Of a DNA stretch of 30,346 nt, positions 7,640 through 15,710 are shown one piece after another; position 1 is the stretch's first letter, and each line of letters starts with the position of its first letter. Origin of the DNA: Dehalococcoidia bacterium UBA1141 (GTDB taxonomy: Bacteria; Chloroflexota; Dehalococcoidia; Lucifugimonadales; UBA3495). The notes under the pieces are model-generated. The model was not told the DNA's origin. It made no database searches and saw nothing but the letters and a program-made list of their open reading frames with translations. Where the stretch lies: the NCBI GenBank assembly GCA_002311385.1, contig DCAE01000079.1, positions 9,129-39,474 on the forward strand, in the 5' to 3' direction. A program made the translations under genes and the position numbers.

Positions 7640-8359
7640 ATGGCACAGTTAGAGGGTGATGCGAAACAAGAGTACGTTGCCGGATTATTTGCCAGCATAG
7701 CCGGCAAATATGACTTGATGAATGACCTGATGACATTCGGGCAGCATCGCCGGTGGAAAAAGCACACCGCCAGAATCACCGCCCAAGGCCTTCATGGAAT
7801 CTCCCTGGATATTGCCTGCGGCACCGGAGATTTGGCGCGGGCCCTCAGCCGCCGTCAGGAGATCGCCCACTCCGTTGGACTGGATCTACTGCCGGAAATG
7901 ATATCCCTGGGCAATGCCAAGATCCGGTCCCAAAATCTGTCATCCAAAGTCACATTGATGCTGGGGGACGCGCTTCGGTTGCCCTTCCCAGACGGTTCTT
8001 TCGCTTGCGCCACCGCAGGGTTCAGCCTACGCAACATGCCAGACCTGAAGGCAGCCTTGGCCGAGATGGTACGGGTGGTTAAGCCAGGTGGACGGGTCAC
8101 CACCTTGGAGTTGTCCCCAATGCCCGGCGGACTAAAATCCAGCCTATTTCGGCTCTGCTTCCACAAGCTAGTGCCCTTGCTGGGCGGATTAATCAGCGGC
8201 AACCGTGCCGCTTACGCCTACCTGCCCCAATCGGTGGACTACTTCTTGGAGGCCGACCGACTGGCCGCCATATTCCGCGAATTGGGTCTGGTGGACGTGG
8301 GTTACCGGCGAATGGGAATGGGGACAGTGGCACTGCATTGGGGCCAGCGTCCGCAATAA
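7640..8359 (+). CDS. ubiE: Demethylmenaquinone/ubiquinone C-methyltransferase UbiE/MenG
   Basis: This 239-residue SAM-dependent methyltransferase is predicted to carry out the last step of menaquinone synthesis, methylating the demethylmenaquinone ring. It has the UbiE start (VAGLFASIAGKYDLMNDLMTFGQHRRWK), the SAM motif LDIACGTGDLA (from residue 56), the acidic VGLDLLPEM, and the later motifs TAGFSLRNMPDLKAALAEMVRVVKPGG and YAYLPQSVDYF. It closes the ubiD-ubiA-ubiX-ubiE series, starting 41 bp after ubiX. Confidence 0.92.
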   Translation: MAQLEGDAKQEYVAGLFASIAGKYDLMNDLMTFGQHRRWKKHTARITAQGLHGISLDIACGTGDLARALSRRQEIAHSVGLDLLPEMISLGNAKIRSQNLSSKVTLMLGDALRLPFPDGSFACATAGFSLRNMPDLKAALAEMVRVVKPGGRVTTLELSPMPGGLKSSLFRLCFHKLVPLLGGLISGNRAAYAYLPQSVDYFLEADRLAAIFRELGLVDVGYRRMGMGTVALHWGQRPQ

Positions 8360-8501
8360 CCTCCAACTGGCTCTGTCCCAATGTCTCTCGTCTTGTTCAG
8401 CCATGAGGATTGGGATAAACTAATAGGACACTTTATTAATTTTACACGGCATATGTTATGTCAATATCGAATTCTAGAAGGAGCGATTTCCACCAAACTC
8501 C

Positions 8502-9581
8502 ATGATTTCCGTGTTCGATAAATTAGATTCCGTGCTTCAACGATATCAGGAGATTGAAGAAGCCATGGCTCGCCCCGAGGTTGCCGTGGATTTTGAGCAA
8601 GTACAGGAATTAGCCAAAGAGAGAGCAACATTGGACGGCTTGGTGGAGATATCCCGCAAGCACCGTACCTTAACCGACGAGCGCGTTAGCCTGGAAGGGT
8701 TGCTGAGGGAAGAAACCGACCAAGAAATGAGCCAAATGGCCCGGGAGGAACTGTCCCAGATTGAGGCCAGTTTGGCGGATCTCAGCGAAGAACTGAAGTT
8801 TGCCCTGCTCCCCAAAGACCCCAACGATGAAAAGAGCGTTATCGTGGAAGTTCGAGCGGGGACTGGAGGCGCCGAAGCCTCCCTATTCGCCAGCGATTTA
8901 TTCCGTTCTTACACCCGTTATGCCCAGATGCACAACTGGAAAGTGGATGTCATGGACACTAGCACGTCCGACCAGGGCGGCTTCAACAAAATCGTCTTTG
9001 AGATTCAAGGGAAGGGGGCTTTCAGCCGGCTCAAGTACGAACGCGGTGTCCACCGAGTCCAAAGGGTACCCGATACCGAAACCCAAGGACGAATCCATAC
9101 CTCCACAGCCACCGTCGCAGTTCTTCCGGAAGCCGACGAAGTGGAAGTTAAGATTAGCCCCGAAGACATACGCATAGACATTTTTCATGCAGGTGGCCAT
9201 GGCGGCCAGAACGTGAACAAAGTAGCAACGGCGGTTCGCATCGTCTATGAGCCCACGGGTCTTACCGTGGTATGCCAGGACGAGCGTTCTCAATTTAAGA
9301 ACAAGACGCGGGCCATGGCGATGCTGCGTGCCAAGATACTTGAAGCGGAGCAAGAACGCCACGACGCCGAGATTTCCCAGGACCGCCGCTCCCAGGTTGG
9401 GGCCGCTGACCGCTCGGAGAAAATCCGCACTTACAATTATCCTCAGGACCGGGTGACCGATCACCGCATCAATTCCAGCTTTCACGACATGCCAAAAATC
9501 ATGGACGGTGGGCTGGACATCATAATCGACCAACTCACCAGCTGGGAGCAGGCCAAAATGCTGGATGGCGGGATGGCCTAA
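8502..9581 (+). CDS. prfA: Peptide chain release factor 1
   Basis: RF1 reads UAA and UAG in the ribosomal A site and triggers peptide release. This 359-residue protein has normal length, the codon-recognition tripeptide region VPDTETQGRIHTS (PDT at 190-192, matching the PxT of RF1), and the universal GGQ at residues 234-236 within HAGGHGGQNVNKVATAVR. A strong AGAAGGAG lies 18 nt before the ATG, unusually far, so GTG at 8511 is a possible alternative start. It is paired with prmC 15 bp downstream, the enzyme that methylates the GGQ glutamine. RF1 does not read UGA, which is relevant to the proposed UGA recoding in two nearby genes. Confidence 0.97.
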   Translation: MISVFDKLDSVLQRYQEIEEAMARPEVAVDFEQVQELAKERATLDGLVEISRKHRTLTDERVSLEGLLREETDQEMSQMAREELSQIEASLADLSEELKFALLPKDPNDEKSVIVEVRAGTGGAEASLFASDLFRSYTRYAQMHNWKVDVMDTSTSDQGGFNKIVFEIQGKGAFSRLKYERGVHRVQRVPDTETQGRIHTSTATVAVLPEADEVEVKISPEDIRIDIFHAGGHGGQNVNKVATAVRIVYEPTGLTVVCQDERSQFKNKTRAMAMLRAKILEAEQERHDAEISQDRRSQVGAADRSEKIRTYNYPQDRVTDHRINSSFHDMPKIMDGGLDIIIDQLTSWEQAKMLDGGMA

Positions 9582-9596
9582 CCCGGCCCCATAACC

Positions 9597-10463
9597 ATGG
9601 CAACCCTGCGCGACGTTATCCGATCCACTCACCGCATCCTGGAAGCTGAGGACATCCCTGATCCACGCTTGGAAGCGGAAGTCATGGTGATGAGCCACAT
9701 GCGCATGCCCCGGCAGGATATATTCTCCAACCAAGAGAACGAGGTTTCAGCCCTGCAAGAACGGGAGCTAGCAGTCACCGTGAAAAGGCGGCTCACCCGG
9801 GAGCCACTGGCTTACATTCTGGGCATCCGCGAATTCTACGGAATCAACTTGCTGGTAAATTCTGAAGTCTTGATTCCCCGTCCCGAGACCGAAAGTCTGG
9901 TTGAGCACGCTCTGTTCATGGCACTGATGGGGATGGAGACCACTGAGTTGGCAATCGCCGACGTGGGAACCGGCACCGGCGCCATAGCCATCAACTTGGC
10001 TCTGCACCTGCCTGCCGCCCGCATCTACGCCGTGGACTCATCGGACTCCGCACTGGATGTTGCGGCCTACAATATTCGGACCCACAACGTCGCTGACCGG
10101 GTCACCCTGGCCAAGGGCGACCTGCTGGTGCCGGTTCCGGAACCGGTGGACCTGATTGTGGCCAACCTGCCCTATCTGCCGACGGCGCGTATTCCGACGC
10201 TGCAACCGGAGATTCAATGGGAGCCGAAGTTGGCCTTGGACGGCGGTGAAGACGGCCTTGATGCTATACGGCGGTTGCTATCACAAGCGCCCAGCAAGGT
10301 GAAAGAGCAGGCGACCATACTACTGGAATTGGACCCGGAGCAGGTGCCTGCGGTCGAGGAATTGGCCAAGACCTACTTCCCAAATGCCACCACCAGCGTG
10401 GAGAAAGACTTGGCCCAATTGGACCGAATCTTCGTGATTAGCCACGGAGTGGGTGACGATTAG
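9597..10463 (+). CDS. prmC: Release-factor glutamine N5-methyltransferase PrmC
   Basis: PrmC methylates the GGQ glutamine of release factors with SAM. The 288-residue sequence has the N-terminal helical substrate-binding part, the conserved REFYGINLLVNSEVLIPRPETE, the SAM motif ADVGTGTGAIAI (121-132) and the catalytic tetrapeptide at 190-193. That tetrapeptide is NLPY here rather than the usual NPPY of glutamine methyltransferases; Asn and Tyr are retained. It lies 15 bp after prfA, so the two are probably cotranscribed. Confidence 0.94.
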   Translation: MATLRDVIRSTHRILEAEDIPDPRLEAEVMVMSHMRMPRQDIFSNQENEVSALQERELAVTVKRRLTREPLAYILGIREFYGINLLVNSEVLIPRPETESLVEHALFMALMGMETTELAIADVGTGTGAIAINLALHLPAARIYAVDSSDSALDVAAYNIRTHNVADRVTLAKGDLLVPVPEPVDLIVANLPYLPTARIPTLQPEIQWEPKLALDGGEDGLDAIRRLLSQAPSKVKEQATILLELDPEQVPAVEELAKTYFPNATTSVEKDLAQLDRIFVISHGVGDD

Positions 10464-10562
10464 CTGAAGCAGGCTCAAACTCGACGTTACTCTAAACAAT
10501 TCACCTATTGTTGGAACGCTGTTGGTTGCACTGGGAAGACCTGGCTCGACTGGGACTATCAT

Positions 10563-10988
10563 TCATTTAATTTCTTCTATTTTGCCTGTCGACCCATCTC
10601 CTCGGAGGTACCTCCAAAAGCGCCACCCGTTCACCTGCGTGCGAGTGATGAGGCGAGCCGCTGCCGATGCGCTACGCCACTGCCCTTTAAAGAAAACACA
10701 GTCTTCTCTGCCTCCATTGGTCCGGGTCTTATCAAACCGAGCCTCGTACTTCTCACCTTTGAACCTTACGAAGATTGAGATTACGCCTGCCAAACCACCA
10801 GCAGGTTCAACATCATCGACTGACATATCCAGAACTTCGTCCTCTCCACGTAGAGGGGCAAGAATCTCCGTGATTTCGACAAGAGATCGATATGTTTTCA
10901 TGTCATTTTCGTCTAAAGTAAATCTGGCGAACTGCCAAACTTCATCCATCAATTTGGCTAGTCCGATGCGTATTTGTTCGCTGGCCAA
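10563..10988 (-). CDS. Small protein with C-terminal RAMA/DUF4357-like domain
   Basis: This 141-residue protein starts at TTG 10988, seven bases after AGAGG. The N-terminal part (1-60) is helical and acidic; I do not recognise it. The C-terminal stretch (about 96-140), DCVFFKGQWRSASAAARLIT followed by VNGWRFWRYL, resembles the RAMA or DUF4357 domain, whose SpSaAA...nGWxfW core is found appended to restriction-modification or methyltransferase proteins. Here it stands alone beside an uncharacterised N-terminal part. It is convergent with prmC, 99 bp apart, and separated from the NHL operon by a terminator. A role in DNA recognition or modification is only a guess. Confidence 0.6.
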   Translation of the reverse strand: MASEQIRIGLAKLMDEVWQFARFTLDENDMKTYRSLVEITEILAPLRGEDEVLDMSVDDVEPAGGLAGVISIFVRFKGEKYEARFDKTRTNGGREDCVFFKGQWRSASAAARLITRTQVNGWRFWRYLRGDGSTGKIEEIK

Positions 10989-11100
10989 TATTTAACCTCT
11001 TAATACTATTATATTCTATATTACTCAAAATACTCTCTTTACTCGCTCTCTATACTATCAGGTTTTCAATTTGACTTCAAGTATGAACAACCATACTTAA

Positions 11101-11126
11101 AAGGCCGCCCCATTTCGGGCGGCCTT
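11101..11126 (-). terminator. Rho-independent terminator of the hydrolase-NHL operon
   Basis: AAGGCCGCCC (11101-11110) and GGGCGGCCTT (11117-11126) form a perfect 10-bp stem with a 6-base loop, 37 bp beyond the stop of the NHL gene. On the minus strand the stem runs into TTTTAAG. The structure suits a terminator for the minus-strand operon. Confidence 0.8.
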
Positions 11127-11162
11127 GATTCTCTTCTCGGATTGCTGGCTGCATTTTGAAAC

Positions 11163-12644
11163 TCAGAGCCCGGTCAACTCCAACGTAGTTACCTCAGTTC
11201 CATCCAGGTCGGCTATGCGTATGGCGTGGTTGTTGGTATCTGCGATGTAGATTTTACCGCCGGAGATGCTGAGGCCGCTGGGTTCGGAAAATTGGGCTTG
11301 TTTTCCTGGGCCGTCTTCATGGCCGGAATCTCCGGTGCCCAAAAGAGTGAACGCGCCCCTGGTGACCGGCAGAACCTTTTTTATCTTGTGGTTATAGGTG
11401 TCAGCAACATATAACGTGCCGTCAAAGAAGGTAATCCCAATGGGGTGCTGCAGGCGAACATTATGGGTGGTTCCATCAACGTCGCCGAACACGAAAAGGT
11501 CCAACCCCACAACAGTCCTCACTTTTCCCAACGGGTCCAAGTCTGCGCCGCGTATCGAACTTGTTTCACTGTCGGCAAAATAGAGTTTCTTGCCATCGGT
11601 GGTGATGCCGCTGGGTTGCGCCAGCGTGGATGTAGCTAATGGACCGTCGGTGATGGATTCGCCCCCGGTGCCGGCGTAAGGGCCCACCATTCCATCGGCC
11701 AAGTTCATTGACCACAGCTGGTGGATACCGGCCATGGCTATGTAAATGTTGCCTTCATGAAAGGTAAGGTCCCAAGGAGAGCTGAGCGGCATCAACCGGC
11801 CAGGCTCTCTCCCTTCTCGAGTAAACCCTTGTTCTCCGGTGCCCGCAATCGTCTCCACGGTCTTAAATTCCAGGTCTATTTTTCGGATGGCGTGGTTTTC
11901 GGCATCGGCCACGTATAGCGTGTTCTCGACCAAGACCATGCCCTGAGGATGGTTGAAGACAGACTGGGAGAAACCGCCGTCGGCGAAACCTTCTTCGCCC
12001 GAACCGATAACTTCTTTTACCGCACCGTTTAACGTAGTGATAACTATACGATTGTGGTTAGAGTCGGAAATGAACAATCGGTCGCTGGCGGCATCCGCTT
12101 CGACCTTTCCCGGGAAATAGAGGGGAGTGTCTTGGCGGCGGTCCGGTGCCAAGATTGTCTCTTTGCGGTCCAACCATCCCGCAGAGTCAAAATCGGAAAT
12201 CATTTGGCTCAGTAGGTTGTCGAAAGACTCATAGGTAATCTCGCCTTCGTGCTTACCTATAACTTTGCCCTGAGGGTCTATAAACATCATGGTGGGCCAC
12301 GCCCGGCAGGCGTATTGCTGCCATATAAGAAAGTCAGCATCGTTGACCACCGGATGTTCTAACTCATAGCGTTGTACTGCCTTGGCCAGATTGGTGGCGT
12401 CTTTCTCGTTGGGGAACTTGGCAGAGTGGACGCCCACAACCGCGAGTTCGTTGGCGAACTTCTTTTCCAGTTTCCGCAACTGCGGAAAAATGTGCAAACA
12501 GTTCACTCAACAGTAGGTCCAGAAGTCCAGCACCACCAATTTGCCGCGTAATTGGGCCATGGTCAGAGGCAAATCCGTGTTGACCCATTGCAAGCCGGTG
12601 GGGAACTCAGGAGCATTGGATTTGCCAGCAAACTGTATCGCCAT
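11163..12644 (-). CDS. Thioredoxin-like/NHL-repeat protein with in-frame UGA in the CCxxC motif, candidate selenoprotein
   Basis: The ATG at 12644 is preceded by GAGGTA. Read through TGA at 12509-12507 (codon 46), the protein has 493 residues. Residues about 1-150 are a thioredoxin/TlpA-like domain with DFWTYC-X46-VNCLHIFPQL at 40-55; in NHLRC2-like proteins this motif is WTYCCINCMH, so UGA replaces the second cysteine of CCxxC and would give a Sec-x-x-Cys redox centre with Cys49. The fold continues as VVGVHSAKFPNEKD and WPTMMFIDPQGKVIG. Residues about 160-493 are NHL propeller blades (SDSNHNRIV, VADAENHAIRKIDL, VADTYNHKIKKV, IADTNNHAIRIADL). A hairpin follows the UGA at +26 to +29. If TGA were a stop, translation would have to restart at GTG 12506 with half the active site missing. 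The gene is last in a hydrolase/jelly-roll operon; the physiological substrate is unknown. Confidence 0.78.
12471..12488 (-). promoter_or_regulatory. SECIS-like hairpin in the thioredoxin/NHL gene
   Basis: On the minus strand TTTCCGC (12488-12482) and GCGGAAA (12477-12471) form a perfect 7-bp stem around AGTT. The loop lies 26-29 nt after the UGA at 12509-12507 and has G as its second base, within the usual range for bacterial SECIS elements. It lies entirely within coding sequence. Confidence 0.6.
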
Positions 12645-12726
12645 CAGTACCTCGGGTAGAGTGGTCAACCGTCGGCGGATCGCCAACAGCTAACTGGATA
12701 AATGAAACAATAGGGGGAGCGGGTGG

Positions 12727-13317
12727 TTACTCGATCGCCAGAGTAGCGTAGCGTATGAAGATTGTGCCCACGGGCTCACCGAAGGGCGCATTGCACACCA
12801 TGATTGCGATGGTGTGGTTGTTACCGGGAACCGCTACTTCCTCGATTAGGATTCGTTTTGGGGTGTTATTCCCGGTTATCACCCATTTGTCCCGGTCAAT
12901 CTGACCGTCGATGTATACTTCGCCGTAATTGTCCACATTGGTCTCAAACCAGACCCTCTTACCTGCCACGTCCTGGCCTTTGACTTGCTCCGGGACGCTT
13001 ATTTTGAGCCGGTACCAGGCGAAGGTGAACCCCACGGAGCGGCGCTCTTGGATGTCCCCGTCAATCTCCCAGGAAGAATCATCGTAATCGGGTAACCGGG
13101 CCTCCACAGCCCTTAGCTCAGCCACCAAGCCTTGATTCGGCTCGCCGGGAACCAATCCGGATGCAATACGCCAACCTGTGGAGCCCACCACCGACAAATC
13201 GGCGGCATTTTCCAGGTCAAGAGTTACTCTCGGCATCTGTCCTCCGGTTCTTAATTGAAGAGACGGTTCGGCAATGATCCGAACCGGCGCATCAAACGAC
13301 TGTTTAACAGGCGGCAC
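12727..13317 (-). CDS. Galactose-binding-like jelly-roll protein, function unknown
   Basis: This protein of about 196 residues is dominated by beta-strand-like sequence. The pattern DDSSWEIDGDIQERRSVGFT, FAWYRLKISVP, KRVWFETNVDNYGEVYIDGQ and NHTIAIMVCNAPFGEPVGTI resembles the sugar-binding jelly-roll at the N-terminus of GH2 beta-galactosidases; no catalytic glycosidase domain follows. Start choice: GTG at 13317 has GGAG eight bases upstream. An in-frame TTG at 13383 would overlap the upstream hydrolase gene by 46 bp and lacks a ribosome-binding site. No signal peptide is evident. It lies between a dienelactone hydrolase and the thioredoxin/NHL gene in one apparent operon. Binding of a carbohydrate or protein partner is inferred from fold only. 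Confidence 0.6.
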   Translation of the reverse strand: MPPVKQSFDAPVRIIAEPSLQLRTGGQMPRVTLDLENAADLSVVGSTGWRIASGLVPGEPNQGLVAELRAVEARLPDYDDSSWEIDGDIQERRSVGFTFAWYRLKISVPEQVKGQDVAGKRVWFETNVDNYGEVYIDGQIDRDKWVITGNNTPKRILIEEVAVPGNNHTIAIMVCNAPFGEPVGTIFIRYATLAIE

Positions 13318-13337
13318 TGCCGCTACTCCAGGAGAAT

Positions 13338-14051
13338 CTATCCCTTCAGGTGGGTTGCGAAGAACTCCAAAGTTCGGGGCCAAGCGGCGTCCGCTGCCTC
13401 TTTGTGGTGCCTTTCGGGGTTGCTGTAGTCCATGAAGGCGTGGCCGGCGCCATCGTAGGAGTGGAACGTGTGGGCTTTGCCTAGCTTGGTTAATTCATTG
13501 TCTAGGGTCACCAAGTCTTCAGGAGATGGATTACCGTCGGTGGCCCCGAAATGGAACAGCATCGGGCAGTTGATGTTGGACGTCTGAGCAAAGGGGGTTT
13601 CGCCGGGGCCCCAGTTGCCCATGATGTTACCGCCGTAGAAGGGAACCGTGCACTTGAAGATGGGGTTGGTCGCCGCCATAAGCCAAGCGATGCGGCCCCC
13701 CATGCAAAAGCCGGTGACTCCGATTTTGTCGCTGTTCACCGAGGACTGGCCCTTCAGGAAGTCCACCGCTGCGTTCATGTCGGCAATTATGTCCGGATCG
13801 CTCAGGTGGCCCAGCCGGTCCATGCGGGGACCATCCATTAGCTCTTGAGAGAAGCGGTGGAAGAGGTCGGGCACCACTGCCACGTAGCCTGCCTCGGCCA
13901 ATTGGTCGGCCATTTTCCTATCGAAATCGTCAAGACCGCCGATGTGAAATGCGATAACCACAGCGGGATGAGGCCCTGAGCCGCTGGGTATGCTGGCGTA
14001 CATGTCCATCGAGCTGCCGCCGACAGTCAGTTTGTCCGTAAAGCTTGGCAT
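13338..14051 (-). CDS. Dienelactone hydrolase family protein
   Basis: This 237-residue alpha/beta hydrolase has the dienelactone hydrolase signatures: nucleophile Cys116 in GVTGFCMGGRIAW, Asp172 in HFGATDGNPSPED and His204 in SYDGAGHAFMDY. Family members open cyclic lactones or hydrolyse esters; the substrate is not evident. The ATG at 14051 follows GGGAGG. The stop is about 20 bp before the probable start of the jelly-roll gene, so it probably begins the three-gene operon ending with the thioredoxin/NHL gene. Confidence 0.9.
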   Translation of the reverse strand: MPSFTDKLTVGGSSMDMYASIPSGSGPHPAVVIAFHIGGLDDFDRKMADQLAEAGYVAVVPDLFHRFSQELMDGPRMDRLGHLSDPDIIADMNAAVDFLKGQSSVNSDKIGVTGFCMGGRIAWLMAATNPIFKCTVPFYGGNIMGNWGPGETPFAQTSNINCPMLFHFGATDGNPSPEDLVTLDNELTKLGKAHTFHSYDGAGHAFMDYSNPERHHKEAADAAWPRTLEFFATHLKG

Positions 14052-14086
14052 TTGTTCTATCCTCCCAATCTCTTTTTGATTCCATC

Positions 14087-14112
14087 ATGTGATTCGATTA
14101 TGTGATTCGATC
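14087..14112. repeat. 13-bp tandem repeat upstream of the dienelactone hydrolase gene
   Basis: ATGTGATTCGATT at 14087-14099 is followed directly by ATGTGATTCGATC at 14100-14112, with a further partial copy (ATGATTC) after it. The repeat lies 36-61 bp upstream of the hydrolase start, where a promoter or operator is expected. Confidence 0.6.
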
Positions 14113-14140
14113 ATGATTCTTTTACTGAACCTAGATACAA

Positions 14141-14153
14141 CCTAGTAACTAGG
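14141..14153. repeat. Palindrome CCTAG-TAA-CTAGG
   Basis: A perfect 5-bp inverted repeat in the 172-bp gap between the aminotransferase stop (14224) and the hydrolase start (14051). It could be a regulator site for the hydrolase operon or a weak hairpin. No function can be assigned. Confidence 0.35.
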
Positions 14154-14223
14154 CTCCAGTCCGGGAGATTCTAGCAGAAATAGTCCAGATTCCCAACGCA
14201 AGCATGGGCTCAGGCGGGAACGA

Positions 14224-15558
14224 CTATACCAAGCCCTCTTCTCTCATGGCCGATAAGGTGCTCTGGAATGCATCCAAGGTACGGTCAATCTGCTGCTCAC
14301 CATGGGTGGCCGATACCAAAAAGGAATCTCGCCCCATTATGTCAATTCCCATGTTCTGAAGGCCACGCTTCATGCCGGTGGTTACAGCGGAGGCGACGGT
14401 TTCGCTGATTTTGGAGTGGGGCATTGTGCAGATTTCCCGGTCGCAGTCGCAGTCGGACATCACCACGTGAATCATAGAAGCGATGCCGTGGGCGTGGCCG
14501 GGAACTTCCATCTTGCCGAAAAGCTCGTTGATACCGGTCTTGAGCCTTATGGCCATGGCATCTGCCTGTTGGTTGATGGGTTGGCTGGCAATCATCTCCA
14601 GTGCGGTGGCTCCGGCTACCGCCGACAGCGGGTTGGCGTTGAAGGTTCCCGGATGGTACACACGGTGGGTATTGTCCCAAGTGGGGTCTCCCCGCTGGGC
14701 AATCATGTTTATTATTTCTGCTTTTCCGCCAACCGCGCCGCCGGGAAGACCGCCAGCTACGATTTTGGCGAACGTTGTAAGGTCGGGCGTAATCCCATAA
14801 CGTACCTGAGCGCCTCCCGGAGATGCTCGGAAACCGGTGACGACCTCGTCTAGGATCAGAACTACTTCATGGCGTTCGGTCAGTTCTCGCACGCCCTTCA
14901 AATAATTGGGTATATCAAAAGGCAACTGGCCGTAATGGGCGCCGGTGGGTTCCAGGATTAGGGCCGCAATGTCTTTGTCCCGGTTTAACACGTCCTCCAC
15001 GGCAGCCAAGTCGCCAGCGGGCACTATGACCATGGTGGACAAACTTACATCTGGAATACCGGGAGCAGAACGGTCGGAACCGGCCATGGCGTAATCATGC
15101 CAGCCGTGGAAATGGTCCTGGAGTTTGATAACTTTGTTACGTCCGGTGTAGGCCCGGGCCAGACGCATGGCCATCAAAGTAGCTTCGGTACCAGAGCTGT
15201 GGAATCGCAGTTTTTCAACTGAGGGCACAAGGACTTGAATCGCCTTGGCCCACCGCATCTCCTCGTCGGTGGATGCGCCCAAATGGGTCCCCCGGAGAAT
15301 CTGTTTGGAAACGGCCTCGGCTATGGCCGGGTGTGAGTGCCCCAGGATCAATGCACCGTGGCCGGACACAAAGTCTACATATTCGTTTCCATCCACATCC
15401 CACTTGAGCGGTCCTTCCCCGTGGGTCATGAACAGAGGAAAGGGCTGGGCATAACGGGAGTCATGGGTTACCCCGCCGGGGAATACCTGGGTTGACTCTT
15501 CGTAGCGCTGTGCGGAGCCTGGGTGCTTGGCGATATATTCTTCCAGAATAGTTGGCAT
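14224..15558 (-). CDS. Class III aminotransferase, glutamate-1-semialdehyde aminomutase-like
   Basis: This 444-residue PLP enzyme resembles glutamate-1-semialdehyde 2,1-aminomutase (HemL) and related aminotransferases. It has VFPGGVTHDSRYAQPFPLFM, HSSGTEATLMAMRLARAYTGR, the PLP-pyridine Asp237 in LILDEVVTGFR and the probable Schiff-base Lys265 in TTFAKIVAGGLPGG. The chosen ATG at 15558 follows AGGAGG; a longer frame reaches 15600 but has no ribosome-binding site. HemL would lead to tetrapyrrole synthesis, but no other heme gene is nearby, and many HemL-like proteins act on other substrates. The specific reaction is therefore open. Confidence 0.85.
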   Translation of the reverse strand: MPTILEEYIAKHPGSAQRYEESTQVFPGGVTHDSRYAQPFPLFMTHGEGPLKWDVDGNEYVDFVSGHGALILGHSHPAIAEAVSKQILRGTHLGASTDEEMRWAKAIQVLVPSVEKLRFHSSGTEATLMAMRLARAYTGRNKVIKLQDHFHGWHDYAMAGSDRSAPGIPDVSLSTMVIVPAGDLAAVEDVLNRDKDIAALILEPTGAHYGQLPFDIPNYLKGVRELTERHEVVLILDEVVTGFRASPGGAQVRYGITPDLTTFAKIVAGGLPGGAVGGKAEIINMIAQRGDPTWDNTHRVYHPGTFNANPLSAVAGATALEMIASQPINQQADAMAIRLKTGINELFGKMEVPGHAHGIASMIHVVMSDCDCDREICTMPHSKISETVASAVTTGMKRGLQNMGIDIMGRDSFLVSATHGEQQIDRTLDAFQSTLSAMREEGLV

Positions 15559-15710
15559 GAAGCCTCCTGTGGCCGAGGTTGCCCGAGTAAGAATTAACAA
15601 CGTTTCCCGTTGGCCAAAGCCTGGAAAACGGTGCAGCTATTCTAGCGTCTCGGCGGAATTTCCGCTACAGGCAGTGGTGGGTTGAGGAGTGGTGTGAAGG
15701 TAATGGAGAT

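Noticed and set aside
8898..9734. 278-codon open frame on the minus strand across prfA
   Set aside because: It is antisense to the confidently identified prfA/prmC genes and shows no family features.
13318..13383. TTG 13383 as start of the jelly-roll gene
   Set aside because: It would overlap the hydrolase gene by 46 bp and has no ribosome-binding site, whereas GTG 13317 has GGAG at good spacing.
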